Assembly (NCBI GenBank): GCA_948099385.1
Contig: CANUEZ040000140.1
Coordinates: 2,604,001 to 2,668,000 of the forward strand
Source: Fasciola hepatica
Lineage: Eukaryota > Platyhelminthes > Trematoda > Plagiorchiida > Fasciolidae
Length of the DNA stretch: 64,000 bases
Direction of reading: 5' to 3'
Shown: piece after piece, positions 34,310 through 47,600 of the stretch
How positions within the stretch are numbered: the stretch's first letter is position 1
Layout of the letters: every line of letters starts with the position of its first letter
Program-made: the position numbers and the translations under genes
The notes under the pieces: model-generated
Seen by the model: only the letters and a program-made list of their open reading frames with translations
Database searches by the model: none
Told to the model about the DNA's origin: nothing

Positions 34310-35289
34310 GCATTTAGATCGCAAACTTTTCCTCGCCAGTCTGTGTGACATCATCAGAGCACATGCACTGACCATGTCACCTCGACTGGCGATGGAACGT
34401 TTGCGATCTAAAAGCCAATCTTGGCGATCAGAACATCATGGAAACGTCGAGATCTACTAAACATAGATCCCTTTGAGCCGCGACACCTGGGAATGAACCA
34501 TGTATTCCTTCAAAATATCTTGAAAGACGGATCGCGCAACTCAGCTCAGGGGATGAAGACCTCTTCTAATTATTCCTTACGTAAACCTGTTCTTGGTTTC
34601 CGTTTAGCAGCCTAAGCTTGCACTTAGATCGGATTTTTTTTAGGAAGTACGCTTCGATGTGGGCCCAGCGGCCACGACATATTTGGGCATTATCGCCACT
34701 ATATGTAGCTCTCAAACAAGAGGTAAACTTGACCTCAACGGTGAACTCTTCTGCCAGGATGTGCAATTCTTACACTTCACAGGCTCGGGCCTTTAAGATG
34801 GGACTAGGGTACTGATAAAGCAAATATCCACTTTGAACATCCTTGTTTTAATGAGACTGATGTATGGGTTTCCTCCTTCCGGGAGCAATTGGGGAACTCA
34901 TTGCTTGACTCAGGGGCCCAGTGGTTCATTCCCACAATCTAGGACTGCTGAGCAGTCCTAGTTCATGACCAGTTCGTATCCTCTTTAGGGCAAGCCAGCA
35001 CGGCGGCTAACCGCATATTCATGTCTAAGGCCTTAGATACAAGGGTCTCCATACCTCGGAGTCCCGCTCAACCCAACCAAAATATCTTTATTAAACCCAT
35101 CACAAGCATGTGGTCTGTTGCTTACCTTGTTAGAGTGCTGCTTGCAGGGCTTCATTCTTGAGCGAACTAGTGCTTCGGTGACTTGAATCACGTCGTATAA
35201 TCTCAGGCTTTGGTGGACTCTACCAGCCTCTGCATCTGGTGTCACAAGTAAATGGCTCCGGCGCCTCTGAATTCGCGGTTATGACGAGC
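34310..35289. other. Unassigned; probable LINE 3' end and spacer
   Basis: Short open frames (34421-34615 plus, 34766-34566 minus, 35245-35033 minus) show no family motif. The left part is probably the C-terminal tail and 3' UTR of the plus-strand LINE ending at 34.3 kb. Confidence 0.3.
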
Positions 35290-37725
35290 ATTTCTGTGGC
35301 TCACCTCTAGCCATCGCTGGATATGGTTGTCTCCCAACACGGAGCTGACCACTCATTATACGACATCAAACTCAAAATTTGGGAGATTGGCATACAGAAA
35401 GGGGAAAATATAAATTTGTTTTAAAGTTACTGGGACGTCAGCCTTACGGCATGCGACCCGCGTCTCTAAACTGCAGCGTTGCTACTGAACCACCGGTGCG
35501 GTTGACCTTTTCCACTGCGGCTGGTCACGTATGTTCCAAGTTTAGGCCGGGTCGTGGGAGCTGTGGTCACCCACCGAAGGCAGCTCCACTTTCCCTGACT
35601 GCCGGATATCCTACCGTGGTTGAACTATGGAAAATGAAAACGTCTAAAAAAGTTACGGATCTTCCCTGAGGAATAGCATGCTGGATGCTAATAGACGGGT
35701 ATCATGGTACCTCTCTACTTGAAGCAGGCCCTAGTGCCGCCTACCATGAGCACTGAATATAGACCTCCAGAGCTAGATTCCCTGACGAAAACTCAGCCTT
35801 TATCCCATCGTTTCCGAACCAGCCTTCACACCGATGCTGTCCTGCTTTGCAATATAGTAACGACCGTGAAGAGGTCTTAATAACCGAGCAACCACCATTC
35901 CATGGGGCCTAGTTGTTCACGTTCAAGCAGAATCTTAGTATGCCAGCACCATCGAGTTAGATCACAGCCGAACCCACGTCCACGTCTCCCTGAACGAGAC
36001 CAAATTTCTCTAATGCGTCACTATCGATACCGACACCAGTTTCTTTGAAAAGCTTACTTCATTGCTCTTCGGACTTTATTCTGTGTAGGAAAATCACTAA
36101 GGAAGAAGAGGTAGTAGCGAAAATGGTGCAAGTCTACCATGTTTCCTGTCCTAATCATGTGCAAACTAATCTTTCAAACCTATCTTACCACCTTGGGGCT
36201 GGCCTCCAGTCCACATGAGCTGACGGCATTGGGGGATACCATTTTTTTAACCGTGAAGACTTAGGGATTTTAGCATCCGAGCATAGCTACGTCAAGGCAC
36301 AAACCAATAATCCTTTCGAATGCTTGCATGGTTGCATAGCTCCGTCTTCTTCAAGCCTACTCTATTTAGGATTTGAATTAAAACCCAAATCGGAATAAGG
36401 TAGAGGTGCCACTGACCGTCCTAACAAAACTTTATTCCCGCCCCATTTATATAAAACTAACCAGTCCATGAAGAAGTGTCCCAGTTTATTACGGTGACAC
36501 TCAGCTGGAACCACATCGAAACCGCAAACCCATTTTTTGCAGGCTTTTATTACTTCGTCGTCACCCATTGTTTCAGTCTTGACGCTGAATGGCAAGAGAT
36601 AACACTCTTATTCGCGCCGACCGGAGTCTAACAGGAACCCCTCATTGCAACCGGGACCGCACTCAAGACACCCGACACAAAGTACTCTCAGCTGCTTCTC
36701 AGAAGATCTTTTGGCGTCCTCTGAAGCAACGCCTCTTCTAACAATGCCCCATTTGAAGCCTACACAAGTGAGAGTTCACGTGAAGATTGCTACTATAGCA
36801 GCTTCTGATACCCACCGGCTTCATCCTTTATGCCCCACTATATCCGTCTGGTTTACCTACAAAACCTTTACTCGGCCAGATGACCCAAGCTCACGGGATG
36901 AGTCACATTACCACCGAGAGTCGGGCCTTGATTACTCCTGGATCCTATTTGAAACAGCCCGATACCACTACTGGAACAAGTAACACGGAAAGTTTTCACC
37001 CACAGAATATCTTTACTCCATCCGAACGCAAGGCTACTTATCCTCCCAATCCGAGGTTCCCAATAATAACGCAGAATAAAACTGGGACTCTATATGACAG
37101 TATATTTGTCAGCGTAACAGCATAACAAGGCTCAATCCTACTCGGAGGTTTTCCACTCCGGTACCTTCTGCAACATTTCATTCTTCCTTCGAACTCTATT
37201 CTGCTCGATGATGATTCTTCGCTGACCCAGGATCCTTTAGCTGCAGTTTCTCTTTTCGGCTTGATAGAAGGTATCGAGCCGGGAACTAAACTCATTTTTT
37301 GCGGGTCTCTTTTCTTTTCTAATTCATTGACGTTTCCGAGTGGGCCTTTGCACATTTTGTTTCATGTCCGCTTGTTCATAACTCGCTCCGTTTACAGAAC
37401 CAGGGTAAGTCTCCTTCATTCATGGCCCTTATCATTTTCGTATAACTAGCATCTTTTCTACTACTTAACAAAGCTCCCCTCGGTATTCCTGTGGGATGTT
37501 CCTGCCCATCTTGAACTCGAAACTGGTTCTTATTTGCCGCGTGAACCCGTATCAATTTGCCCGATTCTAACTGCTGCTAGCTACTATCTTCGATTTCTGG
37601 GAGTTTTTACACCTACTGCCAGAATTCCTGTGTGATTCATCGTGTTGGATAATGGTGCACACCGACAGCCTGCGCTTGCTCATACCTCTGGGCCAAGGTC
37701 AAGAAACATACCACAGTTATTATTG
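35290..37725 (+). repeat. 2.4-kb ATT-tailed repeat, copy B
   Basis: Diverged partner of 28160-30540 (offset 7,110-7,200 bp, varying through indels). It ends in GGCCAAGGTCAAGAAACATA then CCACAGTTATTATTG at 37691-37725, a shorter, interrupted form of the copy A tail. The tail ends within 25 bp of the FADD box of a minus-strand LINE RT, so copy B appears to have landed inside that RT. No protein domain is recognised; frames such as 36645-36983 (plus, 112 codons) and 37355-37038 (minus, 105 codons) have no named relatives. Confidence 0.6.
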
Positions 37726-37729
37726 TATC

Positions 37730-39610
37730 CACTCCGGCCACCTTAGCGTCATCGGCAAACATAAAGGTAATGTTGGTGAGCTTACGTGACAGATCTTTCG
37801 CAAAGATAAGCAAGAGCAGGGGCAGATCAATGAGCTTTGTGTTATCTCACCAGTTACACCTTCGGATTTTAGGGCATGACTATCCGCCTAGACTCTCAAG
37901 GTTTGCCCTGTCAGAAAGCTATCTACCCAATGCCTTGCCTTTCCAGCAATTCCCATGGGCTGCAGTTTGACCTCCAGAAACCTGTAGCTCACAGAATCCT
38001 ACGCTTTGCTAAACTCCAATCAGCTGTCCTTCGTCCAGGCACTCAGCTACCCCATCAAAGGGCAGTGGAGGTTCGTCGGACAAGATCGTTCTGCTGACCA
38101 GCCGGTGGTTTTTGGTCTTTTGCTAGGGGCCCGATTGTGTATATATACTTACCACTTTTGCCTCCCTCCATTCTCCCCGGAAGTTTCACTCTCTAATTTA
38201 AGTTTCATACAGCTGCTTCCCAGGCGCCTTCCAGACCTCAACCAGAGGCTGATTGATGTCCGGATGAATCCCGCCAGGCTCTGCGGTTTTGTTTCTTTCC
38301 GAGATTAGGACCTCCTTGCCCATCTTTTCTTCCTCCACAACAATTTCGAGCGTTGGAGGCCTTTGTGTCCCATTTATTCTTCTGAAGTATTTCCTGGTCG
38401 ATACATGTCTTTAAAGAACGCTACGAGTTCATCTGCCTTGCCTTCATCGCTTGGGGCTAGTTGCCACTGAGTCTCTTCTAACCTTTCCACACTTTCCCTC
38501 ATATGCTTCTGGGACTGAATGTAGGCATAGAACAGCTGCGGGAATATTGCTCTGCTATTTAGATCGCATGAGCTTTGCTCTTGGCCATCCGGTGACTATT
38601 CCTTGTCAACCGAGTTTTGTTCTGCCTGCACGCACCCTGTCGTTGCCTATGAATGACCATAGCCTTACTGGCCCTTGACTTTCACCGGTGGGGGGGCGGA
38701 TTTTTACTGCCAACCGACCTCAGGAGTGCATACTCCTCTGTAATATTGAGTAACCCCATCTCGCCGGCCTCCCAACTTTCCTCCTTCTACGAGTTTGCGT
38801 GACTCCGTTTCCACTGAATTTCTTCGGCTGCCCTTTTTACTTCGTTGATAATAATTCTGCCTTAGAGAAAACGTAACACGACTTCCTCCGGGGAGTTGCC
38901 GAGTTCTAATGTAGCCCTCAGGACTAAATGGTAGCTGTTGCTCATTGGCCCTTTCTTCCTAATTTCTTCAACGTCCTGTTGATACCGCGTTATGAGTTAA
39001 TTCAGAAGAGATTGTTACCTCCCACCTCCGTGTTTGGTGCCTGCTCCACAAGCTGCTCAGATGCAAGCAACTGGACCCAACCTGAAAACTTGTCACCATT
39101 TGATCTCTCGGTACAACCTCAGTTTCCCAGTAGATTTCCGGCAGGTTACGATCCCTAGCAGTACGAACTCATTTACCTGTACCAACATTGGGTCTGGCAT
39201 TTGCAAAAGCCCAACTCCGCCCCCAGCTGAAGCTGGCGGTGCCCTGTAAATACACTTAAAGCAGACTGTCTTCATCAGGCTCCTGGTGAAACAGGACTTG
39301 GTCTGCACCTTACCGGAGACCAAATTCAACAGAGCCTTTTGATGGTCTATGTCGATCCGTATTAGTGATGCCACTCCGCCCCTTCGCCTTCGGTCCTTTC
39401 GGTCCTGTCTGCAAGCAACATACCCTCGGAGTAGAGCCGCCATTATTTGGTCTTATCCAAGTTTTCGTCAGTGCGGCCACTTCGGGCCCTGCTATCTTAG
39501 GCGTCAGCTCCCCCCGCTTTCCCGAGAGACTACAGGGGTTTTGTACCAGATTGATGGTTCCCTTGCCAAGCCACTGACCCAGCGGAAAGTTTTACACCTC
39601 CAGTAGCCTC
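37730..39610 (-). pseudogene. Degenerate LINE (endonuclease and RT), copy 6, FADD intact
   Basis: Minus strand. The frame 39443-39093 holds RQDRKDRRRRGGVASLIRID (endonuclease RxDRxxxxGGGVxxxxR box), then CIYRAPP and FVLLGIVTCRKSTGKL in place of the GDFNxPxIxW box, so the catalytic Asp-Asn pair there is lost. The RT includes EPGGIHPDINQPLVEVW at about 38260-38200 (family GPDGIHPxIL), LEFSKA then a stop and DSVSYRFLEVKLQPMGIAG at about 37990-37920, and ITFMFADDAKVAG at 37769-37731 with an intact FADD. Downstream RT sequence is cut off where repeat copy B begins. Stops lie in the fingers. Confidence 0.75.
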
Positions 39611-39619
39611 CGGACTGTC

Positions 39620-42600
39620 GCCGAGGTAAAGCCCAGTTTTTGCCACCAGAAAAGCCTGAAGTACTGCTTCTTGAGTATAAATTGAAGCAGTAGGTTCCTT
39701 GTTTTTTCCCCAACGGTCTACCGGATGTCAAGCTCAACTTTCACAGTGGACGAACATTCCTTTTTCATGGCCCTATCGACGGCCCGGTTTGGTCTGGCGA
39801 CCACTTCAGTGCAGCTGGTTTCTTTTACTGTCTTCTCTGGTACCTTCACCTTCGCTGGCTACACTAAAGTGGACTTTTTGCTCGTCTAATTGTGAATCGG
39901 GAGCTCTTCCGGCCGCAATTTCTCAATGCTAACTTGACTAGTTGTCCTGTGAGTTCCCCTGATGTGTTCTTATGAACTATATGTGCTTTGGCTCATAGTT
40001 TATTGACATCCTAGGCCACCTTAAGAACATGACTTGCCTCATAGACTATAGACGTTGGCCTAACAAGAGTGGGCATCGCCAGTTGCCCTATAAGGACTGC
40101 CGTCCGCTTCCGGTCAGGTGTGCCCTTTCTCGACGAGACGATGCCATTACCCTGTTGTATGAGTCCAGTCTACAAAATACGGCAACTAAAACCTGCATGA
40201 GTCAAAGCCAAGTAAGTGCTCAGCAAGATCCTACATTTACATTATTCAAACAACAAGGCAACTGCATTCAGTCTGTTTGTCAGATTACTGCAGTATGGAA
40301 GTGCCCATGTAGCACATTGTCGAAAGCTGTTAAGTAATGCCCAAAGGAGCGCTAGGGTAAGCATAGTGCCGGCACCCTTCAGAATAAATGACATAGATCT
40401 TTCTAAGTTATCGGGGGAAACTTACGTGCGTAGCTGTCGTTAAATTGGCAGAAATAATTCATGTGGCATTTGGCACTCTTTTTATTTTTCTGCGAGCCGT
40501 CTTGACCATGTGGTCAACATTGACTTTCCTTGTTGTTGCCTGTAGGTGAGCGTTCTCGGCGGTGCCCGGTTGCAGTTAATAATATGAGTGCACGAATTTC
40601 ACAGATGAGCGTCATTCAGAATGTTTTCATATTTTCTGATCGTCTACTATTTTTAGCGTAGGCATTGGTGTCATCAAACATTTAATCATCATATAAAGGT
40701 AGAAATTTTCTCCATCGCTCTCAGCAGAACGTTAGGCAGTACCCCGTGGGAGACAGGTAGCGTTACTAAGTGGTCACCTGCTGAAACCTGTTCCCTTCGT
40801 CGTTGTTTATTCTTGTAGGACATTTTTTGCTGTGCAAAAAAGGAGCAAGAGGCATAGGCATAGGGGAGCAGGAAGGAAATGAATGCCGCGTGGCGTCCCA
40901 TTTGTCATGAGGCCGATTCGTGGGAGCACCGAACCTCGTGTCATAAAGAAAAAACCCGGAGCCTCCTGTTATGATAGATTCATGTTTTTCAGTTTGCTGA
41001 GCAGCAATTACAGCTTGCATGTTCGGCAAGTCTATTGAAGCGGAGCCACAAGGGCTGGAAAAACAAACAGAAGGGAGGCATGAGGACCTAACAAGTGGAC
41101 GTGCGCTCCCTATTGCTTGCACTTTGGTGGCTACCATTCCATCAGATAAGCTGGTATCGTTCTTATAAAGCTCTATTTTTTGAGTGGCTAAAGAAGCATA
41201 ACTGGAGGGAAGTACATTCATAAACGTAAAATTAAATGTCGTATAACAGTTGCAGTTTCGTCCATCCGTCGCTTCAAAGAGTAGCGTGGAAAAATCACAC
41301 GAAATGCTTTCCCGCGGGGACAAGTTTGTTCAATTTTACTATCATACAAAACGCAGGAGTCTGATGAAGGAGAGCAACAGTTCTCGAAAAGATCTACGCC
41401 CGCCGCTGATAGGCGTCATAAGTGATGGTTCATCAAGACTTGAGATCGAGGCGGAAGAAGGCGGCAGAGAATGCGCGCTATTTCGAATATTAAGCTGTAT
41501 ACTAGTTTCATTTCCTAAAAATTGATTTAGGTACAAGCTTTGCCACAAACTTTGACGCCCACTTGTATGATTACTTGAATGTGAGGTTCGTCACCTCGTT
41601 TGGCCATTACAATCAAGCAGTTAAACTAGCGGAAGTTCTGTTTAGTATATAATGATGTTGATTTCGTTTCCATTACAGAACTACTATCCAGTAGATTGCT
41701 AACACTATACAACCTAAAATACAGCTTTCTTTGCATAATCTTGCGGTGAAAAAAATAATACTAGCCTTTCCGTACTTCAATATTACGGGCCTAGTGACAA
41801 ACACGGAGAAGGAAACGGAAAACCCTTACGGAGAACAGAGTGATCGGAAATGGAATAGAAACTTTTCTCTGCATTTACACGATAATTTTTAATAAATCCA
41901 TCAGCATCATTACGGAAAGGGCCACTTTGCTCATATACAGTGGTTACCAGGTGGTTAGGCTTTAAAGGATGGAGAGTACTGAAATGACATATTGGGCTGC
42001 TGAACGAAGTCGAAGTAATTAGCGAGAAGGTGACCATTTTGAGAGTTTTTTTCGGTGCTGTGAGCATGCCCAACCCTAGCCCGACTGGGTAAGCCATGGG
42101 CAGTGCGGCTTGGGGACCAGTGTTCCTCAGCGGGTTTCGCCCCCATGGGCAAATAGGCACAGTAAATGCATCGAAGAGGTTCCGCACTTAAGATAACTGA
42201 ACCCCAATATGGCTGCCATCAGTATGCTTGTCACGGTGCGCCTGTTCAACCGTCAGAGCAAAAAAGAGCTTGGAACATAAACAAAAACAGCATCTGCAAT
42301 TGGAAGAGTCAGAGAAACTTGAATACAAGCTTCAAATGGTCTTTAGGTACCACCATCTTCATGAGACCCGCACTTGCTGGTAGTCAATTTCCCAGAGACG
42401 CAGGTGCCAGCCCCTTGGAAGCTTTCTAGTCATGACTTGCAGCTTCCTTGCGTATTCGGGAAACCGTTCTCTGCAGGTGGAGAGACGCTGGTGCTGTCTA
42501 TACAGGCAAAAATGACTTTTCTTCTGAGTGGGACAGGTGAACCTTAAAAACCTTTACCTTTTGAGGTCATTCTTGCCTCTTGTGGATAGATACAGGGGGT

Positions 42601-44600
42601 TTTACGGAGACCACCCCTTCTGCAAGGTCCGGTCGTCCGTTTGCTACGTGGGGTAGAGACAGAAGTTTAGCATAAATTTAACTAAATCCTCACAGATGCC
42701 TCAAAAAGTGGTCCAAATGGTAAGAAAGCTTGTGCGTAAGGGATTTCCGCGAAGTTAAGTGAAGATTGCGTGTGACGCAGTTACTTCCGAAGACAGTGCC
42801 ACCACCAGCCCCGGCCCAGGAGAACCCCCTGTTGAGAGTCCCAAACTCTGCACTGCGAATGAGCAGGTGATTGTGGTGGGTTTAAGTAATGTTGGGGGTT
42901 GCAAAATAGGAGAGAGGAACCAAAAATGATTGTTGTGCCAAGAACACACGCAGTTACCGCACTGGCTGGGACTTGGTAGACTGATGAAGCTCTGAACGCT
43001 GAGGTCTCTCCCCATGGATACAGCTGTTCCGTGAGACCGAACTCGGTCCATTTGTGGCGGTGTAATATTTTGCATCAGAGACCGAATATCTGCATACCTC
43101 ACCCATCACTTGGACATGCATAGCTGGGGCATTCTCTTCAGTGAACGATGAAACTAGCCGGATTTCAGTCGATGGTTTTGGGGCATTTTCAGGACCCTCG
43201 CCGCAGGGCCGTAGTACCTCACGAATTCCTCGAGGCGCTTGGAATCCGACCGTCAAATTCTAATTTTCCGTGACTTCAACTTTCCCCCGTATCTACCGGG
43301 CAGCCTCCTGCTTTACTGAGATAGCCGACAGAACTTTGCAAAGTTTGCTCGCTATTGTACTTGAGCTGCAGCTATACCAATACATACCCCTTACAGCCCA
43401 CCTCCGAGGCGAGCAGTCGTCCATTCCGGATGGTGTCGTTACTCTATGGAAATCGAACCTTTTCAGGGTCGATGTTCTAGCTTCTTCGGGCTCAAGCGAC
43501 ACTGCTTTAAATAGACCAGAGTCGTGGCATCCAAATGCATCTTAGCCCACACTTCCGACCAATAAGTTTGGCACACAAATTCCGGTAACGTAAGAGCCGT
43601 GGCAAAGAATACAGTACAGTAGTAGAACTTCTTTCACTACTCAAACACGGCCCAAAGTTGCATCCCTGACGAAGTCTTCCGGCCGGCTGGTCACTCGTGC
43701 TCCATCCCATCGTCAGCATTGTTATGCACATGGCCCTCTACTGCTGAAGACAGGACTTAAACTCGCGCTCAGTGAAAGGTAATGAGAGTGGAATATATTT
43801 CGAAAGACTGATGGAGGTTGTTGGTTCCGGGCTATAAAATCAAGTTTGAGTTACGCGTGGTCCAGTAACGAAGGTCCTTTTACCTTTATCGTTCTCTTTG
43901 GTCAGCACAAAACCACGGCCATCGTAATCAAGAATCCGTCTGACTCGAGTACTGAGCCAGATGTCAAAAGACGGTTGCAGAGTTGGGAACCTCAAAACAG
44001 CCGATGGCACGGTGCCATTCAATTGACGGTTGTATTTATATGAAAAACAACCTCAATAGTTACCCTTTGGTCAGACAATCCAAGAAACAAACTGGGAAAC
44101 AAGGCAGCTTGAGTATGCAACAGTCAAGCTCCAGCCACCAAAGTTAGGCAATAACAAACAGAGTGGCACGGTGAAAAAATCTGTGCGTTGGTAAGCAAGA
44201 CTGTTAATGAAAGTGACAAAAAGTTCTTTGACAATGCTTCCATCGACCTTCTGACTAACAGCCAGAAACAAATTCCACAACGGCTACAATGTGTGCGAAC
44301 GGATAAGTAGCCAACGTCCGTCTATGAAGGCAACTAATCAAAACAGGTTTCAGGAGGGGTTAGAAGCCTACTTTACCATGGCACCTTTACGGTGGTTTGC
44401 ATATCTTGTGTGCCGTACATTACCGAAGCCCGAAATAGCAACCCCGATTCAAGCTCGAAAGACGGCTGACCGTGGCGAAGCTAAGGTTAACGTAATTGCA
44501 CGACAATAAGGGTCAGTATATACAGCGGAGGATTACGCATCAAACCTTTGCCAGTGTTGAAGCCCGTTTTTGCGATGTTATCTTAATGTGGACAAATTTG
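39620..44600. other. Unassigned 5-kb region
   Basis: No retroelement or host gene motif could be supported. It contains open frames of 116, 134, 115 and 185 codons (the last listed separately) on the minus strand, all within what chance allows for this length and base composition. It is the longest stretch in the window without recognisable pol sequence, so it is the likeliest place for host exons or an unrecognised element. Confidence 0.35.
40766..41323 (-). CDS. Unrecognised 185-codon open frame
   Basis: One of the longest uninterrupted frames in the window outside retroelement remnants. The start shown is arbitrary (TTG-type); an in-frame TGA lies three codons upstream. Composition is Ser/Pro/Cys/Thr-rich with no predicted membrane segment. 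A stretch with ATDGRNCNCYTTFNFTF followed about 30 residues later by DGMVATKVQAIG loosely recalls the end of one cadherin repeat and the start of another, but no DxD or DxNDN calcium motif is present, so this is only a weak resemblance. A chance ORF of this size in 64 kb is not improbable (about 0.6 expected by a rough stop-frequency estimate). Treat as unproven. Confidence 0.15.
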   Translation of the reverse strand: MSPRESISCDFSTLLFEATDGRNCNCYTTFNFTFMNVLPSSYASLATQKIELYKNDTSLSDGMVATKVQAIGSARPLVRSSCLPSVCFSSPCGSASIDLPNMQAVIAAQQTEKHESIITGGSGFFLYDTRFGAPTNRPHDKWDATRHSFPSCSPMPMPLAPFLHSKKCPTRINNDEGNRFQQVTT

Positions 44601-47600
44601 TAGGAAATCTAGGGTCTCTCAAGTCCCGTCAGTCAGCCAGCACCGATGGGATCCGTTCTCTAGTGTTGCTTGAGATAGCCAACATCATTTCATCATCAGT
44701 GGTCAAGGTTTCAAACTTCAAGCACACAGCAAGTGAACTACGGAAAATTGGAGATAAGCCATTATTGTCCAGCCTTTCAAAGGTGGCCACAGAGCCGTGG
44801 CTGTAAGTTACCGTCCTACGAGTTTGGCAACTTACTGATGCCTTCGAAAACCCTTCCCCATCGCCTTCAAGCATGAAGAATAATAAGGTTGGCTCCAACT
44901 TACCTAAGAAATGTTGGCCAGAATATTGATCATAAAGATTTATCGCTGAAACAGGGCAAGGCATGCTTAGAATCAAGATTAGATGGTACAAGCGAGTTAA
45001 ATATGGCTTACTTTGAGAAAAAAGATAATTATTTAAAATCGGACAGAAAGTGGGGTTCGGCACATTGAACTGGAATGATAATAGCCCCCGGAGAAATCGA
45101 AGGTCAAGGCCAGATGATGGAGTAGACCGAGGTGAATCGGAGGTGGATGAATTGTCGGAGTAGCAGGCAGATGATAGGAATCGGCCAGGTCGGACCAACT
45201 TATGGGTGTATAGTTTCATTATAACGGCCGACAATGTCAAAAGGAGACAAAAAAGACCTTATAACAGGGCCTCAATTCGGCTTGGTTGTTTTTTTCACTT
45301 GCAGGACGATCATGAGTTGTCTAAAGGTAATGGTATCTACTGAAAAGGGTTAACTTATAACGAGCAAAAATGAAGGGGAATTGCTGTTTCATGAAATAGG
45401 GATGATGCAGCCAACTGTTTCAGTCCGATAATCAGTTGAACTGTTGAGGGGAGCGAAATTCACCACTCATATGTAACAGCAAGTTGTAGGCTGAGATGAG
45501 TTTAAAACAGCAAAGCCTACCGGGGTCGATATTGCGGGAATGCTTGGCGACGGTAGAAATAGTAATAAATATTTTACTATGTAGTACCGAGTTCAGTCTT
45601 TAAAATTGAAATTGCATACAAGGGGAATTGGTAAATATAAAGACTTGTAAGGTTCGACGAGCATTCTAAAAGGCTATAGCAGAGGAGCAGAGTCAAAGTT
45701 TTTGCAAGAATACGAATATCGCCATAATAGAAAAAGATAGGCAGAGGGGTAGTTCAGAGAAGTAGGACAAACAAAAACAGAACAGTGTGTTACTCCGGGC
45801 ACAGAAGACGTAAGTAATTGTGGCGATATTGACATGCATCGAGAGCGAGCACATTATTCGATGAGAGCAAGGTAAGCCGTGCTCAGGGGTGCTAGTGAAG
45901 AACTGGGCTACTGGGTGGGCTGGCGTTGCAACGGACGCCCAACCTGAGAAAAACTTCACGAGCTAGATACAGGATGTGCCATCCGCCCCCAGGTTGCGCC
46001 GTCATATCATTCTAAACGGCTTGTATCCCCGAAGAGGGCCTGCCATAGCGGCGGATCTGACCGCGCCTCATACCACCGAGATAGGGACGAGTGTACATTT
46101 TTGGATTCATCGGCTAAGAGCCTCGGCCGAGTTGCAGGCAAGCCGCCCGGGAATCGGCAGAAAGTCGCTGAGTCCATGCGGTACGATTTGGGATTCTGGA
46201 ACGGGGGTAATAGAGAAAAGCCCTCTGGGCGTGTTCCAGCTGAGAATCAACAATTTTGGGAGTGTACTTTTGGAGCGGATCTAGGCACATATTGGAACAA
46301 GGTAAACACGTATAGGGCCACGTTATAATGTATAGAAAGTGACTTCCTAAATAAGCGTTTCTTCAACGGGAAGGTATCTAGTGTAGGGTCGACACGTGGT
46401 ACGCAAGAAAACTTGGAAAAAGAAACCTGGAGGTAGTGGTGACAAAAGAAGGACTGCCTTGATGACTAGATTTAGAGTTCAGTTGTTTGAGCAAACCAAG
46501 TGAAGGTACTAGCAAAAGGGTGCTTGCAAACGTGTGGCCAAAGTTAGAAGCCAATGTGGTAAGGCCTAGAGCAAAAGTGTGAAGTGGACACGTACAGGCC
46601 GAGACTGCGTGGGGTAATGGTGACTTTGCGGCCATCGGACAAAGGAAAAAGAGGATGGTGGAGCTTTTTTAAGGCAAACCATGCAACATTCAGTATTCAG
46701 AAGAAGATTCAACCCAGGAAAACCAGACTGAGGTAATGGGTTACCGCAGAAAACTGTGCAACAGATGGATCTGTATTCTATTTGATAAGTTGACGGACTG
46801 CGGTCGTGTAGGGACTATGGCAGGTAAGACGAAAAAGCAAAAAAAATTTTGGATAAGTGACAGCTATAAGATTCAGTGACGAGGTTGGGACCGAACGTAG
46901 AATAGTCAGTCTGTAGAGCAAAATGGAAACTCCTTATGAAAACGTGGAACAAAATTACCTGAAGGATAGTTTGAAGGGGGATATAAGTGACATCATGACC
47001 GGAGGTTAAGTTCAGTTAGTATGCCACTTTAAGTTAAAAGCTGAGACCCAACTTCTTGGTGAAACTCGCTGAGAAAGTGATAAAAGCCCACAAGGTGAAA
47101 CCCAATGCGGACGGCAGGCAAAGTTAATAGAGTAGTACCAAGGATCACAGAGTAAATGGCTATGCTGTGGTTATAATACACGGGGCAGGCGGGGTAGTAA
47201 AACTAAGAACAAGCAGAATGATACAATTCCAGCAAGGACGTTTGGGTCGGATTTAAGATTGGTAATTAGATATAGGTAAATGACTCTTATAAGTGCTGGA
47301 ACAAGAGAAGTTATATGACAATTTATGGGAACTCCTGAAGTGGTCTTTCCTAAACCTTTGAACCCAAGTGGACGAAATAGTATCGGGGTCCAGTTGGCAG
47401 CATCCCAGAAACTGAAAAGGAAAGACGATTAGTGGGTAGGTTCACAATTTTAGGCTCATCAATGGCAAATTGCAAAAAAATTATCAAACAAAACTCATGG
47501 CTTAAAAACAGTGCGCAATGAAAAAAACTACCTAAATTTCTAGGTGGTTCAAGGAAACAGATTACTTACCCAAAAGTTAGGTTCTTTTTCGTGGGCTTGG

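Noticed and set aside
28160..39600. Tandem segmental duplication of a 7.1-kb unit (repeat plus minus-strand LINE)
   Set aside because: The 2.4-kb repeats match, but the LINEs beside them do not align beyond shared family motifs, and the tail-to-LINE junctions differ in distance. Separate insertions fit better.
44629..45240. 203-codon minus-strand frame as a LINE RT
   Set aside because: Only the last 20 residues faintly resemble the RT start, and nothing upstream or downstream supports it.
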